Shown piece after piece: positions 32,094-43,752 of a DNA stretch of 64,000 nt. The notes beneath the pieces are model-generated. The model had not been told where the DNA came from. It did no database searches and saw only the letters and a program-made list of their open reading frames with translations. How positions within the stretch are numbered: the first letter of the stretch is position 1; each line of letters opens with the position of its first letter. The translations under genes and the position numbers were made by a program. The DNA comes from Rhizophagus clarus (taxonomy: Eukaryota > Glomeromycota > Glomeromycetes > Glomerales > Glomeraceae): contig BLAL01000176.1 in assembly GCA_015698045.1 (NCBI GenBank), forward strand, positions 774,185 to 838,184, in the 5' to 3' direction.

Positions 32094-34366
32094 ATAGAGG
32101 TATGCTTTGAAATTCGTCAATCCAGATATCTGGTCATCCATCTAAAAATTAACCAGATTCAGATTGATCAGATTGTATAATAGGATTGACCAGATAGATC
32201 AATAGATATCTATTCATCTGATAAATTGTTTTATATCACCAGATTGATCAGATTGACTGAATGGTTCAACAGATATCTATTCGATTTATTCAATTTTATC
32301 TACCTAGAGATATTTAATTCATCAAAAAAAAAAATTTTTTTAATAAAAAAAATTTTTTTTTTTATTTCATTCCATAATAGCAAATTAGATTATCAGATAG
32401 TACAAGTCATCTGATAATCTTTTTTTTCTTTTTTATGGAATGCAACTAATTTATTTTTTTTTTCATTCATGTAGAGTTGCTAGACAAAAAGCATGACCGG
32501 CTTTTGGAATTGAGGTAAGGAAGGGGTCAGAGAAGGGAAGCTCATTATTTTTTTAATAATTATTTTTTTTTTATTTATTATAGGTTGCCAGACGAAAAGC
32601 ATGACTGGACTTTTGAAAATGAGGTAAAAGAGGGTAGGGAGGGGGGGGGTTCATTATTTTTTCTTAATAAATTTATTTATTTTATTTTTTTTTCTTTACT
32701 ATAGGTTGCCAGACGAAAAGCATAACCGGACTTTTGAAATTGAGATAAGAAGGGCTGAAGAAGGGGAATTCATTATTTTTTTAATAATTATTTTTTTTTT
32801 TGTTTATTATAGGTTGCCAGACGAAAAGCATGACTGGACTTTTGAAAATAAGGTAAAGCAATTAAAAGAGGATATGGAGGGGGGAGTTCATTATTTTTTC
32901 TTAGTAAATTTATTTTTTTATTTTTTTTTTCTTTACTATAGGTTTCCAGATGAAAAGCATGACCAGGCTTTTAGAATTAAGGTAAGGAAAGATCAGAAAA
33001 GGAGAGTTCATTATGTTTTTAATAATTAGTTTGTTTTTTTTTTGTTTATTATAGGTTGCCAGATTGAAAATAAGGTAAGGGAGGTAAGGGAGAATATAGG
33101 AAGGGGGCTAGTTTATTATTTTTTCTTAGTAATTTTATTTATTTTATTTTTTTTTTCTTTACTATAGATTGCTGGATAAAAAGCATGACCGGGCTTTTAG
33201 AATTAAGATAAAGGAAGGTCAGAGAAGGGGAGTTCATTATTTTTTTAATAATTAGTTTATTTTTTTTTGTTTATTATAAGTTACCAGATGAAAAGCATGA
33301 CCGGAGTTTTGAAAATGAGGTGAAGGAGGGTAGGGAGAGGGGAAGTTCGTTATTTTTTCTTAGTAAATTTATTTATTTTATTTTTTTTTCTTTACTATAG
33401 GTTGCCAGATGAAAAGCATGACCAGGCTTTTGGAATTGAGGTAAGAAAGGATCAGAGAAGGGGAGTTTCATTATTTTTTTAATAATTAATTTGTTTTTTT
33501 TTTGTTTATTATAGGTTATCAGATGAAAAACATGATCAGACTTCTGAAAATAAGGTAGGGGAGGGTCAGTGAAAAATTGTTATTTTTTTTTTAATAAATT
33601 TAATTGTTTATTTTTTTTCTCTTCTGTAGGGTTACCAGATGAAAAATACGACCAGATTTTTGAAGTTAAGGTAAAGGAGGACTGGAAGAAGGTTTTTCAT
33701 ATGTTTTTTAATAAATTTAATTTATTTTTTTTTTTTGTAGGGTTTCTGAATGAAAAATATGTCCAGACTTGTTAAATTAAAGTAAGGAAAAAGGATTTCG
33801 TTATTGTTTTCCAATGAATTTAATTAATTTATTTTTTTCCTTTTTTGTAGAGTTACCAGATGGAAAGGATGACAGGACTTTTAAAATTAAGGTAAGGGAG
33901 AAGTGGGGAAGGTTTCTATTATTTTTCTCTAATTTAATTAATTATTGAGGTAAAAGAAGACTGAGAGAAATTTTAGTTATTTTATTTAAGGAATGTTATT
34001 CTATTTTTTTTTTACAATTTGAAAAGATTTTTCTATTTTAATGATAATAAAATTTTTTATTAATTTATTGATGACTTAAATAAAAAATTTATCTAATGAA
34101 AAAATCAATAAAAAAACTGGATTATTTGATCAATCTGGTCAATCTGGTCATTTGTGTATTTTTTTTTAAAAAAAAATCAATAAAAAAGACCTGATTATTT
34201 AATCAATCTGATCAATATGATCATCCATGTAACATCTGATCAATCTGATATTATTCAACAGATCCATCCAGATTATCTGCAATCTGTTCATTCTTAATCC
34301 AGATGATCCATTTTTTGATCAGATTAGATAATAAATTGAACAGATTTCACCAGAGTGTACCTTTAT
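32094..34366. mobile_element. Non-autonomous element with 9-bp target duplications carrying mini-unit array 2
   Basis: The ends are atagaggtatgct and its inverted partner agtgtacctttat. They are directly flanked by tgtatagga at 32085-32093 and 34367-34375, a 9-bp duplication, the length typical of Mutator-like elements. Subterminal zones are inverted runs of gatcaatctg/cagattgatc (32105-32310 and 34120-34320). The core is the array of 13 exon-like units. No transposase is present. The insertion interrupts a satellite on both sides. Confidence 0.65.
32476..33893 (+). repeat. Array 2 of exon-like mini-units (13 copies)
   Basis: Units start near 32476, 32584, 32705, 32813, 32942, 33055, 33168, 33279, 33401, 33514, 33630, 33741 and 33851. 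Consensus: acceptor-like tttactatag or tttattatag, then gttgccagacgaaaagcatg, about 20 more nt, then a donor-like gtaagg. The two acceptor variants alternate, again indicating a dimeric unit. The peptide is LPDEKHDWTFEIEV. Rightmost units are more diverged. Same motif as array 1, about 15 kb away. Confidence 0.85.
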
Positions 34367-34375
34367 TGTATAGGA

Positions 34376-35700
34376 TACCTGATAGAAAATTTTTTTGTGA
34401 AATTTTTTAGGTTTGTATAGAAAGGGTTTGTATAGGTCTATGGGATACCTGATAGGAAATTTTTTTTTGAGAGATTTCCTAAGATTCGTATAGGATATAT
34501 TTGATAAATGGATTTTTTTTTTGATTTCTAAGAGTTCATATGGATATCTGATAGAAAATTTTTTTTTGGGATTTTCTAAGTTTATATAAGAAGAGTTCAT
34601 ATAGGATATCTTTAATAAAAAATTTTTTTTTAAGAGATTTTCTAAGAGTTGTATGAAAAGAATTCATATGGAATATTTTAACAAAAATTTTCCAAATATT
34701 CATATGGTAAGAGTTCGTATGGGATATCTTTGATAGAAATTTTTTTTAAGAGATTTTCTAAGAGTTTGTATAGGAAGAATTTAAAAAAGTTTGTATGGGA
34801 TATCTGATACAAAATTTTTTTAAATTTTTTAGGATTCATATAAAAAGAATTCACATGGGATTCTTTAATAGAAAATTTTTTTTGAGAGATTTCTAAAAGT
34901 TTATATGAAAAAGATCTGTATGGGATTCTTTGATAAAAAATTTTTTTTTAAGAGATTTTCTTAGAGTTCGTATGAGAAAAGTTCATATGGGATATTTTGA
35001 TAATGATTTTCAAGTGTTCATATGGGAAAGATTCATATAGGATATTTGATAGAAAATTTTTTTTGAGATTTTCTAAGAGTTCATATAGGAAGAGTTGGTA
35101 TAGGATACCTAATAGAAAATTTTTTTGTGAAATTTTTTAGGGTTCGTATGGAAAGGATTCGCATGGGATTCTTTGATAGAAAATTTTTTTGAGAGATTTT
35201 CTAAGAGTTTATATGGAAAAAATTCGTATGGATCTATGGGATATCTGATAGGAAATTTTTTTTTTGAGAGATTTCCTAAGATTCGTATAAGATATATTTG
35301 ATAAATAGATTTTTTTTTTTGATTTCTAAGAATTCATATGGGTATCTGATAGAAAATTTTTTTTTTGGGATTTTCTAAGTTTATATGGGAAGCATTCACA
35401 TGAAATTCTTTAATAAAAAAATTTTTTTTGAGAGATTTCTAAAAGTTCATATGGAAAAGATTCGTATAGGATTCTTTAATAGAAAATTTTTTTTAAGAGA
35501 TTTTCTAAGAGTTCGTATAGGAGTTCATATAGGATATCTGATAGAAAATTTTTTTATGAAATTTTTTAGGGTTCATATGGAAAGGATTCGCATGGGATTT
35601 TTTGATAGAAAATTTTTTGGAAGAGATTTCTAAGATTTATATAGAATATTTTTGATAAATTGATTTTTTTTTTATTTCTAAGAGTTCGTATGGATTATTT
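34376..35700 (+). repeat. Satellite of gttcgtatgg/gaaaattttt units, right part
   Basis: Continuation of the satellite at 31660-32084, with about 17 units of variable length. Units differ mostly in T-run length and in cggta/catat substitutions within the agttcatatggg segment. No coding capacity. Confidence 0.75.
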
Positions 35701-35869
35701 ATAAAACATATCATTTATTATTCTTGACAAGATATCAAAACTGTATATATATGAAATTGTTACAAGCGAAGAAAAATTCTGACATGTTTTGACATTTTAT
35801 TTTTATTTTTTTTCCAATATCAATTTTATACTAATATTGTTTCATTCTATTCAATTTAAATTGACAGAT

Positions 35870-36452
35870 GATATGGAGTATCAAAAGTATCTTGAAGAAA
35901 AATAAAAGAAAATTTTAGAAATAATGCTTTTTTGTAAATCATAATATGAATGTCACCAGAAATTACTTGTATAATACTATTCTTGGGATGGTGATGAAGA
36001 GGTCTTACCTTGTGAAAAATGTGACAACTGTTTACATCGTTAAAACTATTGTCCTATAATTTAAGATGCTTGCCAAGATGCCTTGTACATGTTGCAAGTG
36101 GTTGATGCAGTTACAAATTATATGAAAAATAATAATAAGAACACAACCTGGATAATATTGTTCAAGTGTTTTGCAGGTCAAAAAGTGCATCAGTTATAAA
36201 AAAAAAAAATTAAACCAGTTAGATGTTTATAAAGAAAATTATAAGTATATTCTTAAAAGACAAGAAGAAGTTGCATACTTACTTAAAGATTTTGTAATTT
36301 GTGATTTGGTCAAAGTTAAATTCAAACTTAGTAAACCAACTTCTACTTCTCAAATAAACTGTAATCTTATCTACATAGGTGTAACTGAAAATGCTATTGA
36401 AAGGGCAAGTATAAGAAGTTGGCTTTATATTGTTAAAAATCATCAAAAATGA
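35870..36452 (+). pseudogene. RecQ helicase C-terminal (zinc-binding) remnant
   Basis: 35920-36080 reads YECHQKLLV...YYSWDGDEEVLPCEKCDNCLHR, which matches the Cys-rich RecQ zinc subdomain (C-x-x-C-D-N-C preceded by the Y-F/W-G-D/E-E segment). A helical stretch (DALYMLQVVDAVTNYM) and a more decayed 36171-36452 part with RSWLYIVKN follow. The helicase core upstream is absent. Stops interrupt it. It is either a host RecQ paralogue fragment or a piece carried by a transposon. Confidence 0.55.
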
Positions 36453-36539
36453 TCTTTTTTCTATTCTAATGAAAAAAACAAACGATTTTGATTGGTAAAC
36501 ATTATGCCAGTAAATTATCCGACAATATGTACCATAATC

Positions 36540-36793
36540 TGATCCTAAAATTTTTAGTTTATTGTTTATTATGGATTGATCGACAAATACACTCTACCCT
36601 TAAAAAATAATTTTTAAGTCCCATCACTACTCGAAGTCATTTTTTAAGGATTCGGTATAATTCTACTTGTATAGTTTTATCCTGGGTTTTTGTAATACGA
36701 TGAATGCATCTCAGTTTTAACTGTATAGCTGTAGCTCTATTACAATCTCAATAAAGAAGTTTTATTGTGCTTAAAAAAAAAAAAAAAAAAAAA
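36540..36793 (+). other. Possible processed or SINE-like insert ending in poly(A)
   Basis: Sequence of higher complexity than its surroundings ends in a 21-base A tract (36773-36793), preceded by an aataaag-type signal (aatctcaataaagaag). It looks like a retroposed transcript end. No box A/B promoter or flanking duplication was recognised. Confidence 0.4.
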
Positions 36794-37088
36794 TAATACT
36801 TTACATAAGTTTTGGTTTATATTGTCGATGGTACAGTTGGTACACCCCATCGTAACATCATCAAGCGTACAGAATATCACCCCTTTATTTGGGCTCGTGT
36901 TTATTTTCTCTTTAAAATAAACAAAATGCAAAAGGGAAGAAAAATTTTCCGATTCAAGACTTTATAAGTTATAAATTTGGGAGATTTATCTTTCATGTTA
37001 TTAAACAATCGGTAAATTTAAATTTCGTATAACATTTAATATATCAGTATATCAGATATATTTAATCTAACAAACAAAAAAATTTAAA

Positions 37089-38061
37089 ATGACAACTTTC
37101 TCTCAAGTCAATTACGATAGTTCTGCTTATAATGCATACCGTCCCACGTAAATAATTTAAATATTACATAATTATTTACAACAAATATGTTTATATTGAT
37201 AATTTTACCTATATTATATTGTAGTTATGGCGAAGAATTATATGAAAAAATTTATTCTTTTCATAGATCTCATAATGGTAAATTTGATAATGCTCTTGAT
37301 ATTGCAACGGGAACAGGGCAAGTTGCAATTGATTTGTCTAAATCATTTAAACAAGTTTATGCGGTTGATATTTCTTCCACAATGATTCAAAATGCGATTA
37401 AAAATCCAAATATCACTTATTCAATTTCCAGTGCAGAAGATTTATCACAATTTTCATCTAATTCTGTTGATTTAGTTACAGCAGCTACATCAGCTCATTG
37501 GTTTAATATAACAGAATTTTTTAATGAATCTTTTCGTGTGCTAAAACCTCAGGGAACCTTAGCAATATGGTGTTATGGTCAAAATATTTTAAAGGATTAT
37601 CCGGACTATAAACATTTAATATTGAATTTTCTTAAAGATGAATTTGGACCTTTTTATGATAAGAGATTGAGTGTTGTGGAAAATTTTTACAGAGATTTTA
37701 AATTTTCCGAAGAAATGTTTCAAAATGTTAAATGGGAAATTTATGATGGTGAAGAAACCCCAGATGTCGAACCACTTTTTACAAATGAATGGACTGTCCC
37801 TCGATTTGTAAAATATATAAAGGCAAATTTTAATTTTTTTTTTATTAAAATACTAAAAAAAATTTAAAAATTTTCTCACCATTTTCTTCCCTTGATTAGA
37901 CGTGGAGTTATTATAAAAGTTATATGGAAGCAAATCCCAATTCTCCGGATCCAATTGATAAGCTTATTGCTGACTTAAAACAACGTTTTAAATGGAAAGA
38001 TAACGAAGTACTACAAGTTCATTGGCGAAGCGTTTTGATTTTGGCTGAAAGAAGATCGTAA
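37089..38061 (+). CDS. SAM-dependent methyltransferase (Crg1/Tmt1-like), 3 exons
   Basis: Exons 37089-37147, 37225-37822 and 37900-38061 join in frame into 272 residues. It is a class I methyltransferase of the methyltransferase-11 type: motif I ALDIATGTGQVAIDLS, the acidic end of strand 2 VYAVDIS, ISSAEDL, VTAATSAHWFN and FRVLKPQGTLAIWCYG, in the order seen in yeast trans-aconitate/Crg1-type enzymes, which methylate small acids or lipids. The last exon supplies the family's conserved YI-K-TWSYY segment and an R-x-V-L-I-L-A-E-R end. Intron 1 is GT-AG. Intron 2 uses GC-AG. No transmembrane segment, so probably cytosolic. All frames are open; this is the best-supported host gene here. The exact substrate is unknown. 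Confidence 0.88.
37148..37224 (+). other. Intron 1 of the methyltransferase (GT-AG)
   Basis: 77 bp, gtaaat...ttgtag. It splits a Thr codon (AC|T), and the joined reading YRPTYGEELY fits the family. Confidence 0.85.
37823..37899 (+). other. Intron 2 of the methyltransferase (GC-AG)
   Basis: 77 bp, beginning gcaaat after aaag and ending gattag. Using GC restores YIKTWSYY across the junction. The nearest GT upstream would delete five conserved residues. Confidence 0.75.
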
Positions 38062-38745
38062 TTACCTTTTTGTAGCCATACTTTACGATGATAATATTTA
38101 AAAACCAAACCAAATTAATTTATTGTTAGACAAGCAAAATCTCGATAATGTCATAAAAAATATTTTTTGTTTTTCATTATCTCATTCCTTTTTCTTCTTT
38201 TTCTTTTGAATCTCACTTTTTCGCTTGTTTGATTGAAATAACAATCTTTGATGGCCTAATACGGAAGTATACTGAATCAAGGTATCTTAAAAATTAATAA
38301 TAATAATATTAGAGAATATAGTTTTATAACTGGTGATAAAAAAATAAGCGTCAAATTTCTTAAAAGCAGGAATGTTCTAAAAATAGGATGCAACGGCGAT
38401 CGTGATGCATTAAAAAATAATTATATTTATAAGCTAATATTTTCTTTGACGTTTTTATTTTTTTTAACTATTTTTCGGGAAAATTCAATCAGGACAAAGT
38501 TATAGCCTAAGAGTCTGGCTTGTTCCTTGTTACACTAAGAGTCGCTTGCACTGTTGTTCAGACATTATTGACGTTATTGTAATATATTGGAGAGCAGTAA
38601 ATTTTAAACTAGGAAATGAAAGCATTGTGAATCTGGAGCGAAATACTATCAATTAGACCAATTAGAGCACCGATAAACAAATCACTCAAACCACTAACAC
38701 AAGATAATTTTTTTAAAAGTACGTGATTTTTTACAATTTTTTTTT
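38062..38745. other. Intergenic stretch without recognised gene
   Basis: AT-rich. Around 38140-38215 there is a pyrimidine-rich tract. Nothing coding is recognised. Confidence 0.5.
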
Positions 38746-40050
38746 TTGTCGCGTTCATTTACAATGTCAGAAAAAATATATACTCAAGAGAATACCAAAT
38801 CGGCGCTTGTTTTTTGTGCCAAAGGAGTTTGTCTTGTGATGAATTATTATCTTTTAATCATTTGCAAGTGTGATTTGAATATAAAAGTGAAAAATACACA
38901 AAAAAAAAGCTATTCTAGAGTTTATGACCCTAAAACAAAACACAAGATTTATAATGACTTTGAACTAAATAAAGCTAATAATACCTATTCGTATGGGATG
39001 GATTTTTCTAAAAAATTCAATTATTGCTTGTGTTCTATATGCCATAATTTGTTAGCAAGGATAAAAAAATCTAAATCACTTTTAACAAATCAATCAAAAA
39101 CGCCTAAGTCCAGTTCTAAATCAAATCACGCAACAAGATTAACTAAGTCAATACTACAGAGAAAGATCCAAGTATCAAGTTCAAATAAGTCTAGCGATCA
39201 TGTGATGGTTATAAAGTAGAAGAAATTGGTGTAAATGAAATTAACAAGATAGAAGAAACCGATAAAGTAGAAGAAACTGATGAAGTAGAACAAATTGATG
39301 ACATAGAAGAAACTGATGAAATAGATGAAACTGACGAAGTAGAAGAAATTGATGAAATAGGAGAAATTGATGAAGTGGAAGAAATCGATGAAATGGAGTT
39401 TGAAAAAGGTTTAACAACTAATAAAAATAAAGCACAAATATTAGAATATAAAAATCTTGAAATCGTGAATATTGATGTAGTTAATGATCTAGATGATTCA
39501 GAAATAGATGAATTAGATGAAGATGACATGTTAGACTAAATTTCATTTAAATTGGTAATTAAAAGAGAGGGTAAAAACAGTCCAGCAAAGTGGGAAACTG
39601 TCAACAAGATTTTAATAAATTCATAAAATCAAATAGATGTACTTGTACTTCATGATGATTATGTTATTACATATAAATGTGCATGAGGTTCTGGAATCGG
39701 AATCCATTTATCAGATGAAAAAGATTGGAAAATGCTTTTAAAAGAATATCAGAAATTGAGCCAAAAATTTAAAAAAAAAATTAAATCAAGTTAACAAAAG
39801 GTAAATTGTATTTTTATTATCAATAATTAAAATATGCAAATAACTAATAATAATTTTTTATTTTATAGAAAAGAATCTGACTGTTATATAAAAGAACCAT
39901 CATGGAAAAAAAAAGAAATATCTGTTAATGCTATTTCAAAGGAATCAAACCTATCTGAAGAAAGAACTAAAGTAGCAACAAATGTAAGGTTAATTTTGTA
40001 AAAATATCACTGTAAGGAATATGAAAGATCTTGTTATATTAATGGTCCAA
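38746..40050 (+). pseudogene. Uncharacterised gene remnant with acidic tandem repeats
   Basis: The first stretch (38746-39219) has Cys pairs CKC and CLCSIC and a Lys/Ser-rich end. A one-base slip leads to an open frame at 39212-39538 encoding a repeated EETDEVEEIDE-type acidic run. A further piece (about 39560-39790) has KWETVNKILINS and IHLSDEKDWKMLLKEYQKL with stops. An exon-like piece at 39869-39983 is bounded by ttttatag and gtaagg, and a Cys/His piece (CYINGPNHLHLISQHL) follows at 40015-40110. It resembles expanded anonymous fungal gene families. No function is assigned. Confidence 0.45.
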
Positions 40051-40929
40051 ACCATTTACATTTGATATCACAACATTTAAGCACTTAGGCTATCTATTGT
40101 AGGATTTTATTTTTTTATATAACATGTAATAAAAATAACAATTAACTAATAAATAATATATATATTTAAAAATATGGATTAGCAACAATTGATAAACTAC
40201 CAGCTTTTTCAATGTTTATTAATAAAAGAACAAAACTACAAAAGTCAATAAAATACTTACAGTATTTAAACATCAACTTTAACACTACAATATGATTTTA
40301 TTCTTATCTATTTTTCTTTTATAATTACAATTCCTTTTTTTAAATTTCATTTATTTTATTATTCTTAATCTTTCTTAACTTTGTATTATAATAATTCACA
40401 AGCAACTATTCCAAAAATACAAAAGTTTTTAGAAAAAAAGAATAAAGAGTTTAAGAAGAGAGATAGGATAAAGAAATATTATTTGAAAAAATAAATGTAT
40501 AGGATACTATAGCAGGATCCCGAACAATATATATATAGGTAACAAAAAAATTTGCTTATTTATCATATAAAATTTTTTTTTAAGTCATATATAGTCAACT
40601 CTCTCTAAGTGCACTCTCTATAAGTACACTCCATCTTTAAGTACACTCCCAAGTTCAGTCCTGAGCTTGGGATTTAGTAGCTAAGTGCACACTTTTTATT
40701 AATACCGTGCAGTAAATTTTCCAATCCGTCTATATTAAGGTATATTTCATAAATGCACTCACGTGATTTAAGTCTTTGATTCACCAATAAATTTTTGTGT
40801 AAATCAAGGGGTAAAAATGGTGCAACATGATCTTTTGTTAAATAAACATCACGTAATTTTGCTGCGCGTATATCTTTTACGCTGCAGTTTTATCTCGCTG
40901 CGGTTTGTGACGTATAAAACATATATGAT

Positions 40930-42596
40930 ATGGTTCCTAAGAAAAAGCCAGTTATTCTAACTTATTCCCAAAAGCATGAGCTCTGTGTTTATGCTAATAA
41001 TAATAGATCATTAACTCAGAAACAATATATAGATTGGGTGGAGCAAAAATGGGGGGTTAGAGTTGACAAATCTACTATTACACAAATCTTACAAACTAAA
41101 AACAAACGACTTAGCACTGAAGTAACTAACCCAGAACAAAAACGTCATAATTCTGTTATGTATCCGGAACTCAAACTTGCACTTAAAGAGTTTGTGTTAA
41201 GATATCAACATCAAACAATTCTAAGTGATGCAATACTGATTGAAAAAGCAAAATTGCTAGCAAGTGAGCTAGGAGTTCCTGAGGATACATTACAATTTTC
41301 CTCTAGCTGGCTTCAAGAATTTAAGAAAAAAAATGGGATTCGTCAGGAAAAACTTCATGGAGAAGCAGCATCTTCTGACCAAACTGCTATTGATGAAGCT
41401 TTGCCACTGTTGCGTAATAAATATGCAAGCTATCCTCTTGAAAGAATTTACAATATAGATGAAACAGGGTTTTTTTACCGGTAATGTTTTAAATTTTGTT
41501 TAATATTTTATATTGATAATTAAATTAAGAAAGATTAACATTATTTTTATTTTTATAGACTAGAATCAGATCGAACACTAGCCACAAAACGTATTTCTGG
41601 ACGAAAAAAAAATAAGAAGCGTCTCTCAATTGCTTTATGTGCAAATGCTGATAGATCACACAAATTGGATCCTCTAATAATTGGAAAATTTGCCAAGCCA
41701 CGATGTTTCAAAAATGTAAATATTAATAATCTGCCAATGAAGTATCAAAATAATAATAAGGCTTGGATGATTATAACTCTTTTTCAAGAGTAATTGCTCA
41801 AGTCATAAGCTACAAGGTCTGGTTCTCCTACATGTTGAAATTTATTTTTTACCTCCAAATACAACTTCAAAGATCCAGCTGATGGATTCTGGAATTATCA
41901 TGTCTTTTAAGAGACATTACTACTACTTTCATATTCAGTAAGTTATAAAATTCATTTTATTTTATTTATTTTATTAATTTAACATCATAATTTTAACTGG
42001 ATGTTAGAACAAGTTGAAGCTAGTGAGTGTGCACAAGATTTAAAATGAGTGTACTGCAAGCAATTCAATATATTATTCAAGGTTGGAATAATGTTATAGC
42101 TGAAACTATTTACAATTACTGGCATCATACAAAGATCCTTCCTATCGATACTAATGTTGATCCAGATTTTTCTTTAGATGATCGTGATGTATCTAATGAG
42201 CTTACCAATGCTCTTAATGCTCTTAATTTCCTTGATATGATGGAATTAGAAGAGTATCTTACTATTTCCAAAGAGAATATTGTAAGTGAGATTCATGATG
42301 ATGATGAAATTATTGCAGAAATTGTAAACAATTTTAAGAAAAAATCAAATGAGAATAACACTGATAATGATTTAGATGAAGTAGATGATAGTATTGAAGA
42401 GGAAGTTATTAGCTTTAATATAGCATTAAAAAGCTTGAAAAAAGTAAGTATGTTTTTACTTCAGCAGGAAAACGCATATGAGGAATTAAAATTAGTGAAT
42501 TTGCTTGAAAAATTTGTTAAAAAGAAACAGAAAAATTCAATGCAGCAAACCACCATAAATCAGTATTTTAATAATAATAATTTTAGTGCAGTATAA
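40930..42596 (+). pseudogene. Pogo-type transposase gene with CENP-B-like DNA-binding domains
   Basis: Exon 1 (40930-41482) encodes an N-terminal psq/CENP-B HTH (LTQKQYIDWVEQKWGVRVDK), the second CENP-B HTH (SSWLQEFKKKNGIRQEKLHG) and the first catalytic Asp (YNIDETGFFYR). A GT-AG intron (about 41483-41559) follows, then RISGRKKNKKRLSIALCANA. The region that should contain the second Asp (usually L-x-x-D-N) appears deleted around 41790-41800. The LPPNTTSKIQ and MDSGIIMSFKRHY segments with the third Asp survive in another frame (41850-41930). 42027-42596 is the acidic C-terminal tail. Not catalytically competent as read. Confidence 0.85.
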
Positions 42597-42690
42597 TTAA
42601 TTTTAGTATAATTAATTTTAGTATAATTAATTTTAGTATAATTAATTTTAGTATAATTAATTTTAGTATACTGTAATTAATTTTAGTATA
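42593..42690 (+). repeat. 15-bp tandem repeat after the pogo transposase stop
   Basis: About six copies of ttagtataattaatt directly follow the transposase stop codon, inside the transposon. This is probably slippage expansion in the 3' UTR. Confidence 0.85.
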
Positions 42691-42862
42691 ATGTATCTCA
42701 ATAATATTCTTAAATGTAATAAAGTAAATGATAATATAATACTGTAAATAATAAAGTATATTTTTTTAATTCATCATGTTAAATTTTGTAAATGTACACC
42801 CTCTATAAGTGCATGTTTATACCTGGTCCTAAGGGGGGTGCGCTTAGAGAGAGTTGACTGTA

Positions 42863-43229
42863 GAATTTTGCTTATTAGAAAGCAAAAAATAAAAAAAGTC
42901 GTAATTATAGATGCGTAATAGGGAGTTAAAATTGTTAAAGTTATATATAGATTTTGCATAGCAAGGGGTGATTTTCATACTACATATATAAGAAAAAATT
43001 TTAATTTCACTCGTACTTTTAAAAATTTTTTTAAAAAGATATTTTCTTTTTTCAATATATTATTGATTTTATACACTTTAGTTTTCATAAAATTAAATAT
43101 TATATTTATAAAAAAATACATTTTTTATAATAATATTCTTTTATTCTTGTTTTTTGTTTACTAAATTTAACTATATGTAAAATAAATTTTAGTTGAATGA
43201 AATTCTTTACAGAAACCTTGAAAATATGA
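42863..43229. other. AT-rich spacer without recognised gene
   Basis: Nothing beyond A/T runs is visible. Confidence 0.5.
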
Positions 43230-43680
43230 GCGATGTTGAATTGATACGGGTACGATATAAATTTCATGTCATAATGGTATCAATTTCTGTGATGATATTG
43301 TTATAATGTTGATTTGATATCGTTACTTCATCACCATAATTTATCGCGAAAATATCGTGACGATATCTATTCAAAAGAATATCAAATCGGCACAGCCTTG
43401 ATATCATTACGATGTTGGTAATTTCAAAAAAAAAGGATGATATATTTGCGATATTGATTTGATATCGTCACTTCATCCCACAATTTATCGCCGAGATATC
43501 GTGACAACATTTATTTAAAAAAATATCTGATCGGTATAGTCTTGATATCGTTACGATATTGGTAATTTCAGGGATAAAAAAAGATGTATTTACGATATTG
43601 ATTTGATATCGTCACTTCATTGCCGCAACTCATTTGTGGTATCGCAACTCATCTGCAATACCGCAAATATTAAACTTTTT
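43230..43680. repeat. Tandem ~140-bp repeats rich in gatatcgt/acgatatc
   Basis: Three degenerate units are each marked by gatttgatatcgtcacttca (near 43309, 43452 and 43588), followed by an inverted acgatatc/gatatcgt core. Similar phrases recur at 63600-63665, suggesting a dispersed repeat family. Confidence 0.65.
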
Positions 43681-43752
43681 TTTTTTTTACAACTTTTATA
43701 TGTATAACGTGCTGCCATATTATTAAAATAAAATTCTGATATTTTTATACGA

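Larger units (their letters stand above)
40592..42860 (+). mobile_element. Pogo/Fot1-type (Tc1-mariner superfamily) DNA transposon, decayed
   Basis: 2.27 kb with inverted ends agtcaactctctctaagtgc and its partner at 42838-42860, flanked by TA on both sides as expected. The transposase gene is on the plus strand. The noncoding 5' part (40615-40925) includes further gtgcactc iterations. The internal deletion and frame changes in the transposase make it non-autonomous. Confidence 0.9.

Noticed and set aside
32706-33029. 107-aa open frame running through several mini-units of array 2
   Set aside because: It crosses the T-rich intron-like tracts (FFF/III runs) and units of different spacing. It is chance openness rather than one protein.
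35385-35633. Short open frames in the gttcgtatgg satellite (also 34319-34600)
   Set aside because: Phe/Arg-rich repeats from satellite DNA with no start context.
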